This document shows positions 24,139 to 33,083 of a DNA stretch of 44,101 nt, piece by piece. The number at the start of each line of letters is the position of its first letter. The first letter of the stretch is position 1. This DNA comes from Micavibrio sp. UBA5572 (lineage in GTDB: Bacteria > Pseudomonadota > Alphaproteobacteria > Micavibrionales > Micavibrionaceae). The position numbers were made by a program, and so were the translations under genes. The notes below the pieces were generated by a model. The model worked only from the letters and a program-made list of their open reading frames with translations. It was not told the DNA's origin and made no database searches. The stretch spans positions 1 through 44,101 of the forward strand of contig DIMG01000023.1 of the NCBI GenBank assembly GCA_002425415.1. Reading direction: 5' to 3'.

Positions 24139-25533
24139 ATGAGTAATCCAGCAAGAAAACCCCATCAATCCATGTCCTCCACATCTCCCACACCACCAAA
24201 AACAAAAAACCGGACAGAGCTGGCCGTTGTCATTTTGGCAGCCGGTAAAGGCACGCGCATGAAATCGGCACTCCCAAAAGTTCTGCACAAAATTGCGGGT
24301 CAACCGATGATTGCCCACATCATCAAAACAGTTGAATCGTTAAAACCGCAAAAAATCATCACCGTCATCGCACCGGATATGGACAACGTCAAACAAGCTG
24401 TTGCTCCTCACCCAGTCACAATTCAAAAACAACAAAAAGGTACCGCCGATGCCGTCAAATCCGCATTAAAGGAATTGCCGGATTTCAAAGGCCAGATTTT
24501 GATTTTATATGGTGACGTACCATTGGTATCATATTCCACGCTTGATAATTTGTTAAACCATCATAGATCCGACAAAAATTTTGGCGCAACGGTTCTGGCC
24601 ATGGCAGCCCCCAACCCAACAGGATATGGACGCATCTTTCAAAACGCAGACGGAACGCTGAACCGCATCATCGAAGAAAAAGACGCATCAGACGATGAAA
24701 AACTGGTTCGTCTGGTCAATAGCGGATTGATGGTTCTTGAAGGAGAAAACCTCGGCGATCATCTCGATAAAATAAAAAACAAAAATGCTCAGCAAGAATT
24801 CTATCTGGTTGATCTGCCCGAAATACTGGCAAAAGACAATTTATCAACCGGCGTCATCCGTGGAGATTTTCAAGAGCTACGCGGCATCAATTCCAGAACG
24901 CAACTGGCTGAACTGGAACTGGCATGGCAACACAACAAACGCCTATCCATCATGGAAAGCGGCGTCACATTGATTGACCCAAACACAGTTTATTTTTCAG
25001 CAGACACCGTGATCGGTCGCGACACCATCATCGAGCAAGGCGTAATATTCGGCCAAGGCGTCACCATCGAAGACAATGTCGAGATCAAAGCCTACAGCCA
25101 TATCGAAGGCGCAATAATAAAATCAGGTGCCACCATCGGCCCATTCGCCCGCATCCGACCCGACACCATCATCAAAGAACAAGCGCGTATCGGCAATTTT
25201 GTCGAAGTCAAAAACTCGACCATTGGCAAGGGCGCAAAAGCCAACCATCTGGGTTATATCGGTGATACAGAACTTGGCGCACAGTCCAATTTTGGTTGCG
25301 GCGCAATCACTGTTAACTATGACGGGAAAACAAAATCAAAAACAAAAATCGGAAAGAACGTCATGATCGGATCGAATTCATCATTGATTGCCCCGATTGA
25401 AATCGGCGATGGTGCCTACATCGCAGCAGGCAGCACTCTGACCAGAAATGTCGAAAAAGACACATTGGTCATTGCCCGTGCAGAAACAAAGTCTCTGGCC
25501 GGTAAAGCCAAAGACCGGATGAAAAAAGAATAA
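24139..25533 (+). CDS. glmU: Bifunctional UDP-GlcNAc pyrophosphorylase / GlcN-1-P acetyltransferase
   Basis: GlmU acetylates glucosamine-1-phosphate and then forms UDP-N-acetylglucosamine, the precursor of peptidoglycan and lipopolysaccharide. The 464-residue protein has the pyrophosphorylase motif LAAGKGTRMKSALPKVLHK near residues 35-53 and a C-terminal left-handed beta helix (GVIFGQGVTIEDNVEIKAYS), with the acetyltransferase region NHLGYIGDTELG. An N-terminal tail of about 28 residues rich in Pro, Ser and Thr precedes the domain. It is followed by glmS 19 bases later, so two enzymes of the pathway are together. Confidence 0.97.
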   Translation: MSNPARKPHQSMSSTSPTPPKTKNRTELAVVILAAGKGTRMKSALPKVLHKIAGQPMIAHIIKTVESLKPQKIITVIAPDMDNVKQAVAPHPVTIQKQQKGTADAVKSALKELPDFKGQILILYGDVPLVSYSTLDNLLNHHRSDKNFGATVLAMAAPNPTGYGRIFQNADGTLNRIIEEKDASDDEKLVRLVNSGLMVLEGENLGDHLDKIKNKNAQQEFYLVDLPEILAKDNLSTGVIRGDFQELRGINSRTQLAELELAWQHNKRLSIMESGVTLIDPNTVYFSADTVIGRDTIIEQGVIFGQGVTIEDNVEIKAYSHIEGAIIKSGATIGPFARIRPDTIIKEQARIGNFVEVKNSTIGKGAKANHLGYIGDTELGAQSNFGCGAITVNYDGKTKSKTKIGKNVMIGSNSSLIAPIEIGDGAYIAAGSTLTRNVEKDTLVIARAETKSLAGKAKDRMKKE

Positions 25534-25552
25534 TGAACAGGGAGAAAATACC

Positions 25553-27379
25553 ATGTGCGGAATTATCGGAATCGTCTCGACCAAGAATATCGTCCCGAAC
25601 CTGATTGAAGGTTTAAAACGCCTTGAATATCGCGGTTACGACTCAGCGGGCATCGCAACCCTTCAAGATAACCAGATTATTCGTTGCCGCGCCGAAGGGA
25701 AATTGGTCAATCTGGAGGAACGATTAAAACAAACACCCATGACCGGAGCAATCGGCATTGGCCACACCCGTTGGGCAACACACGGTGAACCAACAGAGAA
25801 TAACGCCCACCCGCACGCCACAAAACGCGTTGCCGTTGTTCACAATGGCATCATTGAAAATTACGTAGAATTAAAAAAGGAATTAATGGCGCATCAAGTC
25901 CGCTTTGAAACAGACACAGACACCGAAGTCATTGCCCATCTGGTTGACCAATACATGACCCAAGGCGAAACCCCTGAAAACGCAGCACACAAAACTTTTG
26001 ACAGGCTTCGTGGGGCGTATTCGGTCGTTCTAATGTTTGCAGGAGAAAATAACCTTCTGATCGGCGCACGCCAAGGAACGCCGCTAGCCGTAGGCTACGG
26101 AGACGGAGAGATGTTTGTCGCCTCTGATTCTTATGCGCTTTCTCCCCTGACGCGCAGAATCAGTTTTCTGGAAGATGGTGACCGTTTAGTTGTCACCAAT
26201 GATAATATCCGCCTGATGAACGCCAAAAGAAAACCTGTTGACCGTCCGGTACGCATCACCGCCCAATCAGGAACAACAACAGGCAAAGGCGAATACCGCC
26301 ATTTCATGCTTAAGGAAATCTACGAACAACCCGCCGTTATCGCAGATACATTGAACACCTTTGTCAATCCAGCCACCAATCGCATCTGCGTTCCGAACGA
26401 AGTGCTCGAAGCGATGCTGCGCGCTCCACGCATCACATTAATTGCCTGCGGCACAGCCTATTACGCCTGTATGGTTGCAAAATACTGGTTTGAAACCATC
26501 GCACGCACACCATGCGAAGTCGATGTCGCATCGGAATTCAGATACCGCGAAGCCCCTCTTCCTTCTGACGGACTGGCCATCTTTGTGTCCCAATCCGGAG
26601 AAACACTCGACACTCTCGAAGCATTGCGTTACTGCAAACGGGAACGCCAGATGTGCTTGTCGATCGTCAACACAATTGAAAGTACTATTGAACGAGAATC
26701 ACATTTATGCCTTCACACTTTGGCAGGGCCTGAAATTGGTGTAGCTTCAACCAAAGCATTTACAACCCAACTCACAACACTAGCCTGCCTCGCCCTTTCA
26801 TTGGCATCCGCCAAAGGTGTCATTTCGCAAGCTCAAGAAGCTGACCATGCGTATGAACTCCGCGCCATGCCCAAAATTGCCGCGACTATTTTAAGTCACG
26901 ATACAGAAATCCAGAACATTGCCAAAGACATTGCCAACGCCCGTGATGTTTTATATCTCGGACGCGGCTCATTATATCCGTTGGCACTCGAAGGAGCTCT
27001 GAAACTCAAAGAAATTTCATATATTCATGCCGAAGGTTACGCATCAGGTGAAATGAAACATGGCCCCATAGCCCTGATCGACGACGACGTTCCTGTTGTG
27101 GTGATTGCACCATCAGACAAATTATTTGAAAAAACAGCCTCCAACGTGCAAGAAACCATTGCAAGAGGCGGTAAAGTTTTACTAATCACTGACGAAAATG
27201 GCGCAAAAGAATTAGGCTCGGCCTGCACATGGACAGTCACAATTACCGAAATGCACCCATTTATTACACCAATCCTTTATGCCTTACCCATTCAATTATT
27301 GGCTTATCATGCGGCAGTTGCCAAAGGAACGGATGTTGACCAACCAAGAAACCTTGCCAAATCAGTTACAGTTGAATAA
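25553..27379 (+). CDS. glmS: Glucosamine-6-phosphate synthase (glutamine-hydrolysing)
   Basis: GlmS makes glucosamine-6-phosphate from fructose-6-phosphate and glutamine. The N-terminal nucleophile Cys2 (MCGIIGIV) and the glutaminase region GIGHTRWATHG are present. Two SIS domains follow (IACGTAYYACMVAKYW, FVSQSGETLDTLEAL, GVASTKAFTTQ), and the protein ends with the conserved DQPRNLAKSVTVE. It is 608 residues, a normal length. A GGGAG site lies 8 bases before the start. It probably forms an operon with glmU and with the membrane protein 9 bases downstream. There is no glmS ribozyme-like leader. Confidence 0.97.
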   Translation: MCGIIGIVSTKNIVPNLIEGLKRLEYRGYDSAGIATLQDNQIIRCRAEGKLVNLEERLKQTPMTGAIGIGHTRWATHGEPTENNAHPHATKRVAVVHNGIIENYVELKKELMAHQVRFETDTDTEVIAHLVDQYMTQGETPENAAHKTFDRLRGAYSVVLMFAGENNLLIGARQGTPLAVGYGDGEMFVASDSYALSPLTRRISFLEDGDRLVVTNDNIRLMNAKRKPVDRPVRITAQSGTTTGKGEYRHFMLKEIYEQPAVIADTLNTFVNPATNRICVPNEVLEAMLRAPRITLIACGTAYYACMVAKYWFETIARTPCEVDVASEFRYREAPLPSDGLAIFVSQSGETLDTLEALRYCKRERQMCLSIVNTIESTIERESHLCLHTLAGPEIGVASTKAFTTQLTTLACLALSLASAKGVISQAQEADHAYELRAMPKIAATILSHDTEIQNIAKDIANARDVLYLGRGSLYPLALEGALKLKEISYIHAEGYASGEMKHGPIALIDDDVPVVVIAPSDKLFEKTASNVQETIARGGKVLLITDENGAKELGSACTWTVTITEMHPFITPILYALPIQLLAYHAAVAKGTDVDQPRNLAKSVTVE

Positions 27380-27388
27380 AACACTGCA

Positions 27389-28060
27389 ATGAAAAATTTA
27401 TCTCTCCATAAATTCTGGTGGCTCGGCATTCCATTGCTGCTCATTATTGCTCAAATTGCAATCGAAACTCTATGCAACGAACAAACAAAAGAAATACTCC
27501 TTCAAGAAGGAGGCCTTCATGAAAATTTGCAAGCCGTTGTCATGGTGGTCAGCGTGATCCTGGCAAGCCTTTTGGTAAAGCGCGTTCAAGGCCTCGGCCT
27601 CAAACTCTGGTTTGGAATAGCCGCACTGGCGAGTTTTTATATTGCAGGGGAAGAATTAAGTTGGGGGCAATGGATTTTTCATTGGAGCACACCTGAAGAA
27701 TGGGCAGCTATTAACGATCAAAACGAAACCAACTTGCACAACACATCATCATGGTTCGATCAAAAACCGCAAACGCTTTTGCAAATCGGTATTTTGGTAG
27801 GAGGACTGATAATTCCGCTGCTAAAAATTTTTAAACCCGATAGCCTGCCAAAAAAATTCAACGCCATTTATGGAGATTACCATTTAATCCCAACCGCGTT
27901 GATAGCACTATTACTCAAATTAATTGATACATTATCGGGAATATTTCATTGGCATTTCTTCTGGCGGATCAGCGAAATTCTAGAACTTTATATGTTTTGT
28001 TTCGTGGCATTATACCTGCTCTACATGCTCAAAAAACATAAAAATCCAGAAACTAACTAG
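27389..28060 (+). CDS. Conserved membrane protein with GEELSWGQ motif
   Basis: The 223-residue protein has five or six hydrophobic segments: residues about 9-28, 48-66, 72-88, 130-148, 165-185 and 196-215. A conserved-looking stretch, YIAGEELSWGQWIFHW followed by NDQNETNLHN, lies between the third and fourth. I have seen this GEExSWGQ...NLHN pattern in uncharacterised bacterial membrane proteins, but no function is known to me. It begins 9 bases after glmS and its last 8 bases overlap the convergent MscS gene. An envelope-related role is only a guess from position. Confidence 0.75.
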   Translation: MKNLSLHKFWWLGIPLLLIIAQIAIETLCNEQTKEILLQEGGLHENLQAVVMVVSVILASLLVKRVQGLGLKLWFGIAALASFYIAGEELSWGQWIFHWSTPEEWAAINDQNETNLHNTSSWFDQKPQTLLQIGILVGGLIIPLLKIFKPDSLPKKFNAIYGDYHLIPTALIALLLKLIDTLSGIFHWHFFWRISEILELYMFCFVALYLLYMLKKHKNPETN

Positions 28061-29513
28061 CCGAAACAGCTTCCAATAATGCTTGTTTTTCAGCCTGACC
28101 TGTACCATCATCACCACCGGAACGAACAACTGTAACTGTCCTTTGTGGGAACGGAATTTCAATTCCCGCACGATCAAACGCATGCTTCATCCGGCGATTA
28201 AATTCACGCCCGACGAACCATTGTTTGATTGGTCGCGTTTTGATCCGCGCCTTAACCACAACAGCACTATCCGCGAATTGATCCACGCCAAGAATCTCAA
28301 TAGGCTCCAGAATAAAATCTGTATATTCACTATCGGCTCGCAAATCTTCATCCACCTGACGCAAAACTTCAACAACGCGGTCTGTATCAACATGGTAGGT
28401 CACACCAATATCCATCACATAATAACTGAAATCTTTGGTCAAATTCTGAACTGTTGTAATTTCACTAAACGGAATTGTATAAACAGTCCCCGCCAGATCA
28501 CGCATCTGGACTTTACGCAAAGTAATCTTCTCAACAAGCCCTGTACACCCACCAACAGACGCGACATCCCCGACCCGAATAAGGTCTTCAAGAATAATCG
28601 TAAATCCCGACAGAAAATCCTTAACCATAGTCTGCGCGCCAAAACCAATCGCAACACCGACAACACCGGCACCAGCTAAAAGAGGCGTCACATTGATGCC
28701 AATCTCTGACATCAACACAAGGCCAAATAAAATAGCAAACACAATCAGGATGGCATTGCGCAAAATCGGCAGCAACGTCTTGACACGGGTCTGATTACGA
28801 TCATCGGCCTGTTTAAAAACATAGGACAGATAAACACCAACAGCTTCCCAAACCACCGCAGCAAAGAAAGCTACAAATAAAACAGTAAATGTCGTTCCCA
28901 AAAATTCTCGCAGCTGTTCGCTTTCAAAGAATCGACCTAAAACACCAATCGACCATATTTTTCCCAACGTATAAACCGCAATTCCACAAATAAAAACTTT
29001 CAAAATCACCTGCAAAATTTTGGTATATACATTAAATCGTGACAGGCGCACCCCGATTTTTTGTGAAAAACGATCGACTATTTTCAAAATTTTACGGGAC
29101 ATCTGGCGAACTCCCAGAAAGAAACCTCCGGCGATCAAAAGAACAATCGATGTTCCTGCCCCTTGATGAACAATTGACGACGACAAATTATGCTCTTCCA
29201 GAAAATTTTCATATGACACCACCGCCTCGGAAACTTTGGCGCGAACACCAATTGCTTCGGTCAAAGGCTCAATCTTATCCGCAATCTCTTGCTCTTTTTG
29301 TTTTTCGACCAGTAATTTCAGGTCGCCGACAAAAGCCGCGCGCGACTCATCATTTTCAAGGGTATCAATCAAACGGGAAACATCCTTATCTTCGACCGGC
29401 GCAGCTTGATCGGATACAGCTTGAATGGACACCTCTCCATCTGCCGCATTAACAACAGACCCGAAAGAGACAAGGGAACAAAGAATAGCAATCAAAATAA
29501 TAAAATGTTTCAT
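28053..29513 (-). CDS. MscS-family mechanosensitive channel
   Basis: The 486-residue protein begins with a signal peptide (FIILIAILCSLVSFGSVVNA) and a periplasmic helical region (residues 25-115). Several membrane helices follow, then the MscS core: the pore helix with PLLAGAGVVGVAIGFGAQTMVKDFLSG in outline (GAGVVGVAIGFGAQ), the beta domain (VGDVASVGGCTGLVEKI) and the C-terminal domain ending near GIEIPFPQRTV. These channels open when membrane tension rises and release solutes. It is divergent from folA with 104 bases between, and ends tail-to-tail in an 8-base overlap with the membrane protein gene. Confidence 0.93.
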   Translation of the reverse strand: MKHFIILIAILCSLVSFGSVVNAADGEVSIQAVSDQAAPVEDKDVSRLIDTLENDESRAAFVGDLKLLVEKQKEQEIADKIEPLTEAIGVRAKVSEAVVSYENFLEEHNLSSSIVHQGAGTSIVLLIAGGFFLGVRQMSRKILKIVDRFSQKIGVRLSRFNVYTKILQVILKVFICGIAVYTLGKIWSIGVLGRFFESEQLREFLGTTFTVLFVAFFAAVVWEAVGVYLSYVFKQADDRNQTRVKTLLPILRNAILIVFAILFGLVLMSEIGINVTPLLAGAGVVGVAIGFGAQTMVKDFLSGFTIILEDLIRVGDVASVGGCTGLVEKITLRKVQMRDLAGTVYTIPFSEITTVQNLTKDFSYYVMDIGVTYHVDTDRVVEVLRQVDEDLRADSEYTDFILEPIEILGVDQFADSAVVVKARIKTRPIKQWFVGREFNRRMKHAFDRAGIEIPFPQRTVTVVRSGGDDGTGQAEKQALLEAVSAS

Positions 29514-29617
29514 GCTCTAACTATAAAACCCCTGCATTGAAAAACAACCCCCCAAAAAGCATCTTTCAAATAGACCTGCCCACTAGACTTTTTTTTATGA
29601 CCTGATAACCTCCCCAC

Positions 29618-30127
29618 ATGGAAAATTCAGTCTCTCTGATCGTGGCAATGGCCAAAAACCGCACCATCGGCCGCGGGAATGATCTGCCATGGCATATTCC
29701 TGAAGATTTGAAATATTTTAAATCCGTAACCACAGAAAAACCCGTCATTATGGGCAGAAAGACTTTTGACTCAATTCTTTCACGCATTGGCAAACCTTTA
29801 CCAAACCGCCCCCATTACGTGATTAGCCGCACAAAAATAGATCGTGACGATGTCATAGGATGTTCGTCTTTGAATCAGGCCATCTTGCTTGCAAAAAAAA
29901 ACCATCCCGATACAGAATTGATTATCATGGGCGGAGCGAGCATCTACGAACAAGCCCTTCCCTTGGTGGATCGGATGTATATTACAAAAATTGATGCAGA
30001 AATCGATGGCGATGCATGGTTTGCCGAATTTAATGAAGACGACTGGATCACAACATCCACAACCAAAGCATCAAATGCCGACTGGTCTTACGAATTTATC
30101 ACACTGGATAGAAAGCCTACCCCCTAA
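29618..30127 (+). CDS. folA: Dihydrofolate reductase
   Basis: FolA reduces dihydrofolate to tetrahydrofolate with NADPH, supplying ThyA. The 169-residue protein shows VAMAKNRTIGRGNDLPWHIPEDL with the substrate-binding acid in the PED segment, the NADPH motif VIMGRKTFDSI, and LIIMGGASIYEQALPLVDRMYITKI. It is not adjacent to thyA here. A hairpin with a late T-run lies just after the stop. Confidence 0.97.
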   Translation: MENSVSLIVAMAKNRTIGRGNDLPWHIPEDLKYFKSVTTEKPVIMGRKTFDSILSRIGKPLPNRPHYVISRTKIDRDDVIGCSSLNQAILLAKKNHPDTELIIMGGASIYEQALPLVDRMYITKIDAEIDGDAWFAEFNEDDWITTSTTKASNADWSYEFITLDRKPTP

Positions 30128-30138
30128 AAGGGAATATC

Positions 30139-30171
30139 TGTCTCTCTATCGAAGAGACAACGAAAGTTTTT
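30139..30171 (+). terminator. Probable terminator after folA
   Basis: TGTCTCT (30139-30145) and AGAGACA (30153-30159) form a perfect 7-bp stem with a 7-base loop. A run of T begins 7 bases later, farther than usual, so termination may be inefficient. Confidence 0.55.
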
Positions 30172-30180
30172 GTCCACACA

Positions 30181-31452
30181 TCAAGCTTTTTTTATAAATT
30201 TTTCCAACCGATCCAGAGATTCAGCCAAAGTATCGGGACAAACGGCAAAACACATCCGTAAATAATCCTGAAAACCATTGCCAAAAGCAGCCCCGGGCGA
30301 TAAGGACAGACCAACCTCATCAATCAACTGTTTGGTAAGGTCATAAGAATTTTTGCAGCCTTCAACTTTAAAAAAAGCATAAAATGCAGAATCAGGTCGC
30401 ACCATTTTCAAGCCTGACAAACGATCCATATGAGCCATCACTTGATCCAGATTTTGAACCCACATTTCCTTTTGTGACTTGATAAAGTCCTCCCCATGAC
30501 GCAAAGCCTCGATCCCGCCATATTGATTGAACGTCGGAGGCCCCATATTCTCATACAAAATCAGATCACGAATTTTATCTTCGGCATCGGCAGGGCCAAT
30601 CAACCACCCCAAACGCCAACCCGTCATCGCCCAACTTTTAGAGAAACTATTAATAACGTACAACCGATCATCATCTCCCGAATAATCAAGAAAGCTCGGC
30701 GCACGCACATCATTATGAACACAACGACCATAAACCTCATCAGCAATAATCCAAATCCCCCGCTCTCGTGCAAATTCGGTCACCCGCTTGATGTCCTGAG
30801 CAGACATCGTCCAACCCGTCGGGTTATTGGGCGTCACAATCAACAACGCTTTGGTAGAAGAGGAACACGAAGCAAATAATTGATCCAGATCCAATGTCCA
30901 GCCTCGCTCACCCTGCATCATCGGAAATTCGACGATATGACCGCCCGCCAATTCTGTAATTCCAATCAGATTCTTCCAGATCGGAGTCACAGCAACAACC
31001 TCGTCGCCTTCCTCAAGAATAGAGAGCAAAGCATAATGAACAGCATTTGTTCCCGAACTTGTGACCGTAATCCGGTTGGTTGGAATCTGGACATTATAAA
31101 TGCGCGAATAATACGTGGCAATTTCCTGACGTAATTCCGGTAATCCAGCCCCAAAACTATAAAAAGTCTTTCCTTCGCTCAATGCTTTATTGGTAGCCCC
31201 ACAAATAAAATCGGGCGTAGGAAGGGTTCCTTCCCCTTGCGCCAAAGAAATACAATCCGGTTTGGATTTGCCATAGCGCAAAAGCTCGGCGGCTTTATTG
31301 GCCCCCATGGTTTTAAAACAATTCCTGTACATATTGCGCGACAAAGGAAAACTTTCCATTTGTGGATCTTGTGTAGAAGAGGAAGAGTGGGAAGACCCAT
31401 CATTATTGGTAAAAAGTGAATTCGACATGCGATCGTCTCTGTTGGTAAACAT
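30181..31452 (-). CDS. Class I/II PLP-dependent aminotransferase
   Basis: The 423-residue enzyme has the fold-type I aminotransferase pattern. SLAQGEGTLPTPDF is the substrate-binding loop, PNNPTGW the conserved Asn region, DEVYGRCVH the PLP-ring Asp, and NSFSKSWAMTGWRLGW contains the Schiff-base Lys and phosphate-binding Arg. It resembles aspartate-type aminotransferases; the substrate is not certain. An N-terminal stretch of about 30 residues is Ser-rich (NNDGSSHSSSSTQD). The start at 31452 has AGGG 9 bases upstream. It follows a C-rich leader region with its own promoter at 31,664-31,692, which probably drives it. Confidence 0.9.
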   Translation of the reverse strand: MFTNRDDRMSNSLFTNNDGSSHSSSSTQDPQMESFPLSRNMYRNCFKTMGANKAAELLRYGKSKPDCISLAQGEGTLPTPDFICGATNKALSEGKTFYSFGAGLPELRQEIATYYSRIYNVQIPTNRITVTSSGTNAVHYALLSILEEGDEVVAVTPIWKNLIGITELAGGHIVEFPMMQGERGWTLDLDQLFASCSSSTKALLIVTPNNPTGWTMSAQDIKRVTEFARERGIWIIADEVYGRCVHNDVRAPSFLDYSGDDDRLYVINSFSKSWAMTGWRLGWLIGPADAEDKIRDLILYENMGPPTFNQYGGIEALRHGEDFIKSQKEMWVQNLDQVMAHMDRLSGLKMVRPDSAFYAFFKVEGCKNSYDLTKQLIDEVGLSLSPGAAFGNGFQDYLRMCFAVCPDTLAESLDRLEKFIKKA

Positions 31453-31527
31453 CGTTATACCCTGATTATCACGGTAAGAAATTAATATTTTATTGGTAAA
31501 TGGGGGGGAGGAAGGATTTTCTGCGGG

Positions 31528-31623
31528 CTAAGCCGCCGCGCATGCCCTTGCGCAAGCACCGAACTGGCCAGCACACAGAGTGGCAACCAAAAAGCTCATA
31601 ACGGTGGCAAAAACAAATTCCAT
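31528..31623 (-). CDS. Possible 31-residue hydrophobic peptide
   Basis: A 31-codon frame from ATG 31621-31623 to TAG 31528-31530 reads as a short membrane-like peptide (MEFVFATVMSFLVATLCAGQ, then FGACARACAAA). It starts about 34 bases after the predicted transcription start of a strong promoter, but no ribosome-binding site precedes either Met1 or Met9. It might be a leader or small membrane peptide, or it may be untranslated. Confidence 0.25.
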   Translation of the reverse strand: MEFVFATVMSFLVATLCAGQFGACARACAAA

Positions 31624-31663
31624 AGACAAAGGAAAACACGAACCAAATTGAATTGCAACAAGT

Positions 31664-31692
31664 TTTATAGAACCACACCAATTTACTATCAA
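31664..31692 (-). promoter_or_regulatory. Strong sigma-70 promoter upstream of the aminotransferase
   Basis: Minus strand: TTGATA (31687-31692), a 17-base spacer, TATAAA (31664-31669); each element matches five of six consensus bases. It would give a leader of about 205 bases before the aminotransferase start. That leader includes a possible small peptide and the C-rich tract CTCCCCCCCA at 31501-31510. The nearly 300-base space between nhaA and the aminotransferase holds no other gene that I can support. Confidence 0.7.
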
Positions 31693-31695
31693 ACA

Positions 31696-31733
31696 CTAAG
31701 TGTCTATCCAGAAAGTCATGGATAGACACTTAG
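31696..31733. repeat. 15-bp perfect inverted repeat between nhaA and the aminotransferase promoter
   Basis: CTAAGTGTCTATCCA (31696-31710) and TGGATAGACACTTAG (31719-31733) are exact complements around the 8-base spacer GAAAGTCA. It lies 19 bases after the nhaA stop and 3 bases before a strong -35 box. No T-run follows on either strand, so it could be an nhaA 3' stabiliser, a terminator lacking a U-tract, or an operator for the downstream promoter. Confidence 0.85.
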
Positions 31734-31752
31734 AACAAACGGCAAAAAAAGG

Positions 31753-33006
31753 TTAAGTCCCTTTTTTCGGACAGAAACGAATAACAGCATAACCAACAAC
31801 AGCAGAAAGGACAGACCCGCTCAAAACCCCTAAACGAACAGAGGATTGGATAGCAGGATCATCAAAAGCTAGCTCACCGATAAACAACGACATGGTAAAT
31901 CCCACACCGCATAAAACGGACATACCGTAAACCTGCCCCCAACTCGCTCCGTCAGGTAATTTACACAATCCGGATTTAACTGCCAAAAACAAGGGAAGAA
32001 AAATGCCCAATTGCTTGCCGATAAATAACCCCGCGATAATACCAAGCGTCACCAATTCGGTAAAACTACCCAACCCCATACCCTCAAATGAAACTCCGGC
32101 ATTTGCAAAAGCAAAAAGAGGTAAAATCATATAAGCCACCCAGGGGTGCAAAGCATGTTCAAGAGTTTCAACAGGCGTTAACCAAGGCCGCTTCACACAG
32201 GAAAGAGGAATAGCAAAGGCCGTCAAAACACCTCCGATTGTTGGATGCATACCCGATTTCAACAAAGCCACCCACAAAACAAAACCAACCAGAACATAAG
32301 GCGCAGTCGCAACCACCTGTTTTTGATTAAGAGCCAATAATCCCAAAACAGCCAATCCGGCAATCAACAAAGGAACGGCAGACAATCCACCGGAATAAAA
32401 GAAAGCAATAATCAAAATCGCCATCAAATCATCAATGATTGCAATGGCGGTCAAAGTGATTTTCAAAGAAATAGGAGCGCGCGAACCCAGCAATGCCAAA
32501 ATCCCCAGAGAAAAAGCAATATCCGTAGCCGCAGGAACAGCCCATCCGGTAGGAACACCACCATCTTGCATATTCAAACCAAAATAAATAGCCGATGGCA
32601 CCGCCACACCACCAATCGCCATCAAAATCGGCAATAAGGCTTTATCAAACGAAGACAGCTCCCCACGCAAAACCTCACGCTTAATCTCCAACCCGACCAA
32701 AAAGAAGAAAACAGCCATTAATCCATCATTGATCCAATGAAGAACCGATTTATCCAGAAAAGGCCCTCCATCTTCAGGGCCGACAAATCCGATCGTAAAA
32801 TTGACCTTATTTAAAACAAAATCATACAAAGGATAAAGGGATGTATTGGCAACAACCAAGGCCAGAATGGCCGCAACAACCAGCATCACACCGCCAGAAG
32901 CCTCCATTTTAAAGAATTCCCGCGCCATCCCGATAACAGGATTGGCATTATGAAATTGCCCTGCAACAGAGTCCGTATTTTGTTTATGATCGATGTAATT
33001 ACCCAT
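31753..33006 (-). CDS. nhaA: NhaA-type Na+/H+ antiporter
   Basis: The 417-residue protein has about twelve hydrophobic helices. The ion-binding Asp pair appears in the stretch TAIAIIDDLMAILIIAFFYSGG (AIIDDLMA), and the N-terminal signature VFFFLVGLEIKREVLRGELS is typical of NhaA. VPAATDIAFSLGILALLGSR is the unwound helix region near the ion path. NhaA exchanges two protons for one sodium ion and sets internal pH at alkaline pH. GGCGG lies before the ATG. It is encoded on the same strand as the phage module, whose last gene ends 77 bases upstream with no visible terminator between them. Confidence 0.96.
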   Translation of the reverse strand: MGNYIDHKQNTDSVAGQFHNANPVIGMAREFFKMEASGGVMLVVAAILALVVANTSLYPLYDFVLNKVNFTIGFVGPEDGGPFLDKSVLHWINDGLMAVFFFLVGLEIKREVLRGELSSFDKALLPILMAIGGVAVPSAIYFGLNMQDGGVPTGWAVPAATDIAFSLGILALLGSRAPISLKITLTAIAIIDDLMAILIIAFFYSGGLSAVPLLIAGLAVLGLLALNQKQVVATAPYVLVGFVLWVALLKSGMHPTIGGVLTAFAIPLSCVKRPWLTPVETLEHALHPWVAYMILPLFAFANAGVSFEGMGLGSFTELVTLGIIAGLFIGKQLGIFLPLFLAVKSGLCKLPDGASWGQVYGMSVLCGVGFTMSLFIGELAFDDPAIQSSVRLGVLSGSVLSAVVGYAVIRFCPKKGT

Positions 33007-33083
33007 ATTTTTCCGCCCGCATAAGATGCTTCAACACAAATAGAAGTATATATGAGTTTAACCAGAGGAAAAACCGGAAAACA

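Noticed and set aside
31490..31729. 79-codon minus-strand frame between nhaA and the aminotransferase
   Set aside because: It would start inside the 15-bp inverted repeat and read through the predicted promoter; the composition (many Cys and Phe) is unlike its neighbours.
31696..31733. Inverted repeat read as an intrinsic nhaA terminator
   Set aside because: No T-run follows on the minus strand; it is kept only as an inverted repeat of unknown role.
33007..33083. Phage attachment site at the nhaA boundary
   Set aside because: No tRNA gene, integrase or direct repeat pair was seen in the window; the partner site would be outside it.
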